From CAWEHT01 sp963808455 (GTDB lineage Bacteria > Chloroflexota > Anaerolineae > CG2-30-64-16), in NCBI GenBank assembly GCA_963808455.1, contig CAWEHT010000218.1:1-48460 (forward strand): a DNA stretch of 48,460 nucleotides, in the 5' to 3' direction. How positions within the stretch are numbered: position 1 is the stretch's first letter; each line of letters starts with the position of its first letter. This document shows positions 46,911-48,460 of the stretch, in pieces. The position numbers and the translations under genes are program-made. Under the pieces are notes generated by a model, which ran no database searches, had not been told where the DNA came from, and saw only the letters and a list, made by a program, of their open reading frames with translations.

Positions 46911-48460
46911 TCACTGGCTGGCGTCGCTCAGTTCGAGCGTCTGGTCGATGGTGCCCTTGCTGCCATGGTCGATGCCCAACGGCATGGGCTTGCCCCGGGT
47001 CCAGTTGCCGTAGGTCGCTATGGCCGTGTCGCCGGGGTCCAGCTCGATGTCGTCGTGGTAGAATGTCAGCTCGCCCTGGTCGTCCTCGCGGTCCATCTCC
47101 AGGGCGTACTGCGCCGTCTCTGTGTTGCCCTCGCTGCTCAGCCTGAGCTCACCCTTTTGCTGGTCGATCGCCAGCGTCAGAGGAGCCACCCTTCTCCATC
47201 TCCACGCCCTTGGCCAGGAAGGAATAGTCGGCCTCCGCGCCATCCACACCCAGCGTCAGGTCCGGCGATTCGGTGCCCGAGCTGACATACGTGAGCTTGT
47301 TGCCGCCGGGCGCCAGAGCCAGAACATCCTCGTCGCCCGGGTTCAGCTTGATATCGTCCACAGCCAGGTCGTATCCAGGGCCGATGATCGTCACGCTGCT
47401 GGTGACGGTCTGCGTGACCGAGCTGCCGTCGATGGTGATCGTGTAGGGGGCTCCGGCCACCACATCATATACCGGATCGCTGGTGTCGTCCCAGGTATCA
47501 TCTTCGTGTGTGGAATCCAAGGAGTTGCTGCCGGAGATCTCGTCGACCTGCTTGCCGTCAACGTAGCCCAGGCGCTGGCCCTGCTGGTCGGTGATCAACA
47601 GGTGCCCCTCGCCCTCTATCGAGATCTCGTAGTACTCCTCGTCCGAGGCTGCGGCCGGCCACGCGACTGGTCGCCTGGCCGCCGCAGAAGTCGCAAGCCT
47701 GCCTGCCGACCCGCACGATCGTGGAGGCCAGCTGCAAGTTCATGGTGTTGGCATCGCCAGTCATCGAGGGCTGCCTGCTCGCTGGGATTGATCGAAGCTG
47801 AGTACGACCACGTATTCTGATTGCGGTCAACCCTAGTTTGCGCGCGGCATCTTCGGCCAGTTGTTGTCATAGATCACCAGATCCTGGATGCCATTGCTTC
47901 ATCGATCACCCCATACGGCGTAACCGCGGTGCACCCATCCCGTCGCGCTTGAAGATATGGATCCCGTACGTTCTCGGTGATCCTGCGCGGCGGGCTTATA
48001 GGCCGCGATGAGCGTATCGACAACCTGGGTCGGGGTGAGATGGTTCATGAAGCCGCTGCGGGCCGGATTAGTGGCCTTCGTGATGAACCGATACCGCGAT
48101 CTCCCGCTGAAGCCTGTCGTTGCCGCTGGAACTGCAGGTCTGAGGCCCGGCCCACGCCAAATGCGTTCGGGTCGATGTCGTTTGGCGTAGAACAGGTCGC
48201 TCAACGTGCCGAAGCCTTCGCAGTGCCCACCGCCCATAGCATCGTTGGCCATCTGGATCCGCTGCTGCGCAGGAGGGAGCACCAGTGCCGCTGCCGTCTG
48301 CCAGGCTGCCGCACACTTCTGTCGCCAAACAGGGTGCCGCAGGTCATGCCACAGTCAAGTTAGAATGGCCGGCGTATCCTTGCCATTTCTCGAAGCTGAA
48401 GCCGTTGACGTCAGGCCGGAAGCCCAGGTCGGCAAGCACCGTGCCGGTCACCGAGAGGCC
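46911..48460 (-). CDS. Papain/C39-like cysteine-peptidase candidate with beta-rich C-terminal region, partial and frame-broken
   Basis: Minus-strand gene running off the right edge. Reading from there: LADLGFRPDVNGFSFEKWQG, NLTVA, then GGGHCEGFGTLSDLFY (Cys codon 48220-48222). Next come YRFITKATNPARSGFMNHLT and TPTQVVDTLIAAYKP. After a shift near 47930 follows VHAVTPYGVIDE, then IQDLVIYDNNWPKMPR and NQNTWSYSASINPSEQA. The order Cys...His...Asn/Asp fits a papain-like fold. The C-terminal 250 residues are beta-rich and acidic (EYYEISIEGEGHLLITDQQG, GYDLAVDDIKLNPGDED, GELTFYHDDIELDPGDTAIA). At least five frame breaks (near 47195, 47660, 47750, 47900 and 48100-48180). Peptidase activity is inferred from the residue pattern; substrate and localisation are unknown, since the N-terminus is missing. 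Confidence 0.6.

Overview
The window is GC-rich, densely coded bacterial DNA with genes on both strands. Its character suggests a Chloroflexota bacterium (Anaerolineae/Caldilineae-like). The signs are Ala/Pro/Thr-rich linkers after lipoprotein and secretion signals, a cyanobacteria/plant-like RNB exoribonuclease, a heterodimeric ABC exporter, a PAC2 protein, and consensus -35/-10 promoters in a GC-rich background. This assignment is inference. No rRNA, tRNA, CRISPR array or insertion sequence was seen.

Layout. 1-7.3 kb: the end of ychF, a lipoprotein, an RNB-family exoribonuclease, a small tail-anchored protein, and a minus-strand operon of quinone oxidoreductase, CDF metal transporter and polytopic membrane protein. 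7.4-18.4 kb: a plus-strand catabolic block with two tandem XRE-cupin regulators, a complete Opp/Dpp-type peptide ABC importer, and a hydantoinase/oxoprolinase pair (HyuA, HyuB). 18.4-19.6 kb: small genes including a toxin-antitoxin-like pair. 19.7-24.6 kb: a glycyl-radical-enzyme activase, a glycyl radical enzyme, a hicAB pair and an M24 Xaa-Pro-type peptidase. 24.7-30.0 kb: a B12-binding radical SAM protein (minus) and a two-gene ABC exporter (plus). 30.2-34.8 kb: a minus-strand ApbE / mini ferric-reductase operon and a crtB-crtI carotenoid pair. 35.0-46.8 kb: a small membrane protein, msrA, a secreted LamG-like protein, an LCP-family transferase, two paralogous secreted proteins (one with an LPXTG tail), a DinB-like protein, a PAC2 protein and a large hybrid histidine kinase. 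46.9 kb to the right edge: a papain-like peptidase candidate on the minus strand, running off the window.

The most interesting unit is 7.4-24.6 kb. The glycyl radical enzyme keeps, at a constant offset of one residue, the positions I recall as the active-site set of Clostridioides difficile trans-4-hydroxy-L-proline dehydratase (HypD). With an oligopeptide importer, a proline-specific peptidase, a dedicated activase and HyuAB, the block reads as an anaerobic route for importing hydroxyproline-rich peptides, releasing hydroxyproline and dehydrating it to pyrroline-5-carboxylate. The role of HyuAB and the embedded toxin-antitoxin pairs are unexplained.

Caution. About thirty single-base frame breaks interrupt otherwise well-conserved genes, on average one per 1.5-2 kb, often beside short G/C runs and repairable by adding or removing one base. 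I read these mainly as sequence errors, not pseudogenes. Coordinates below span the whole reconstructed gene.
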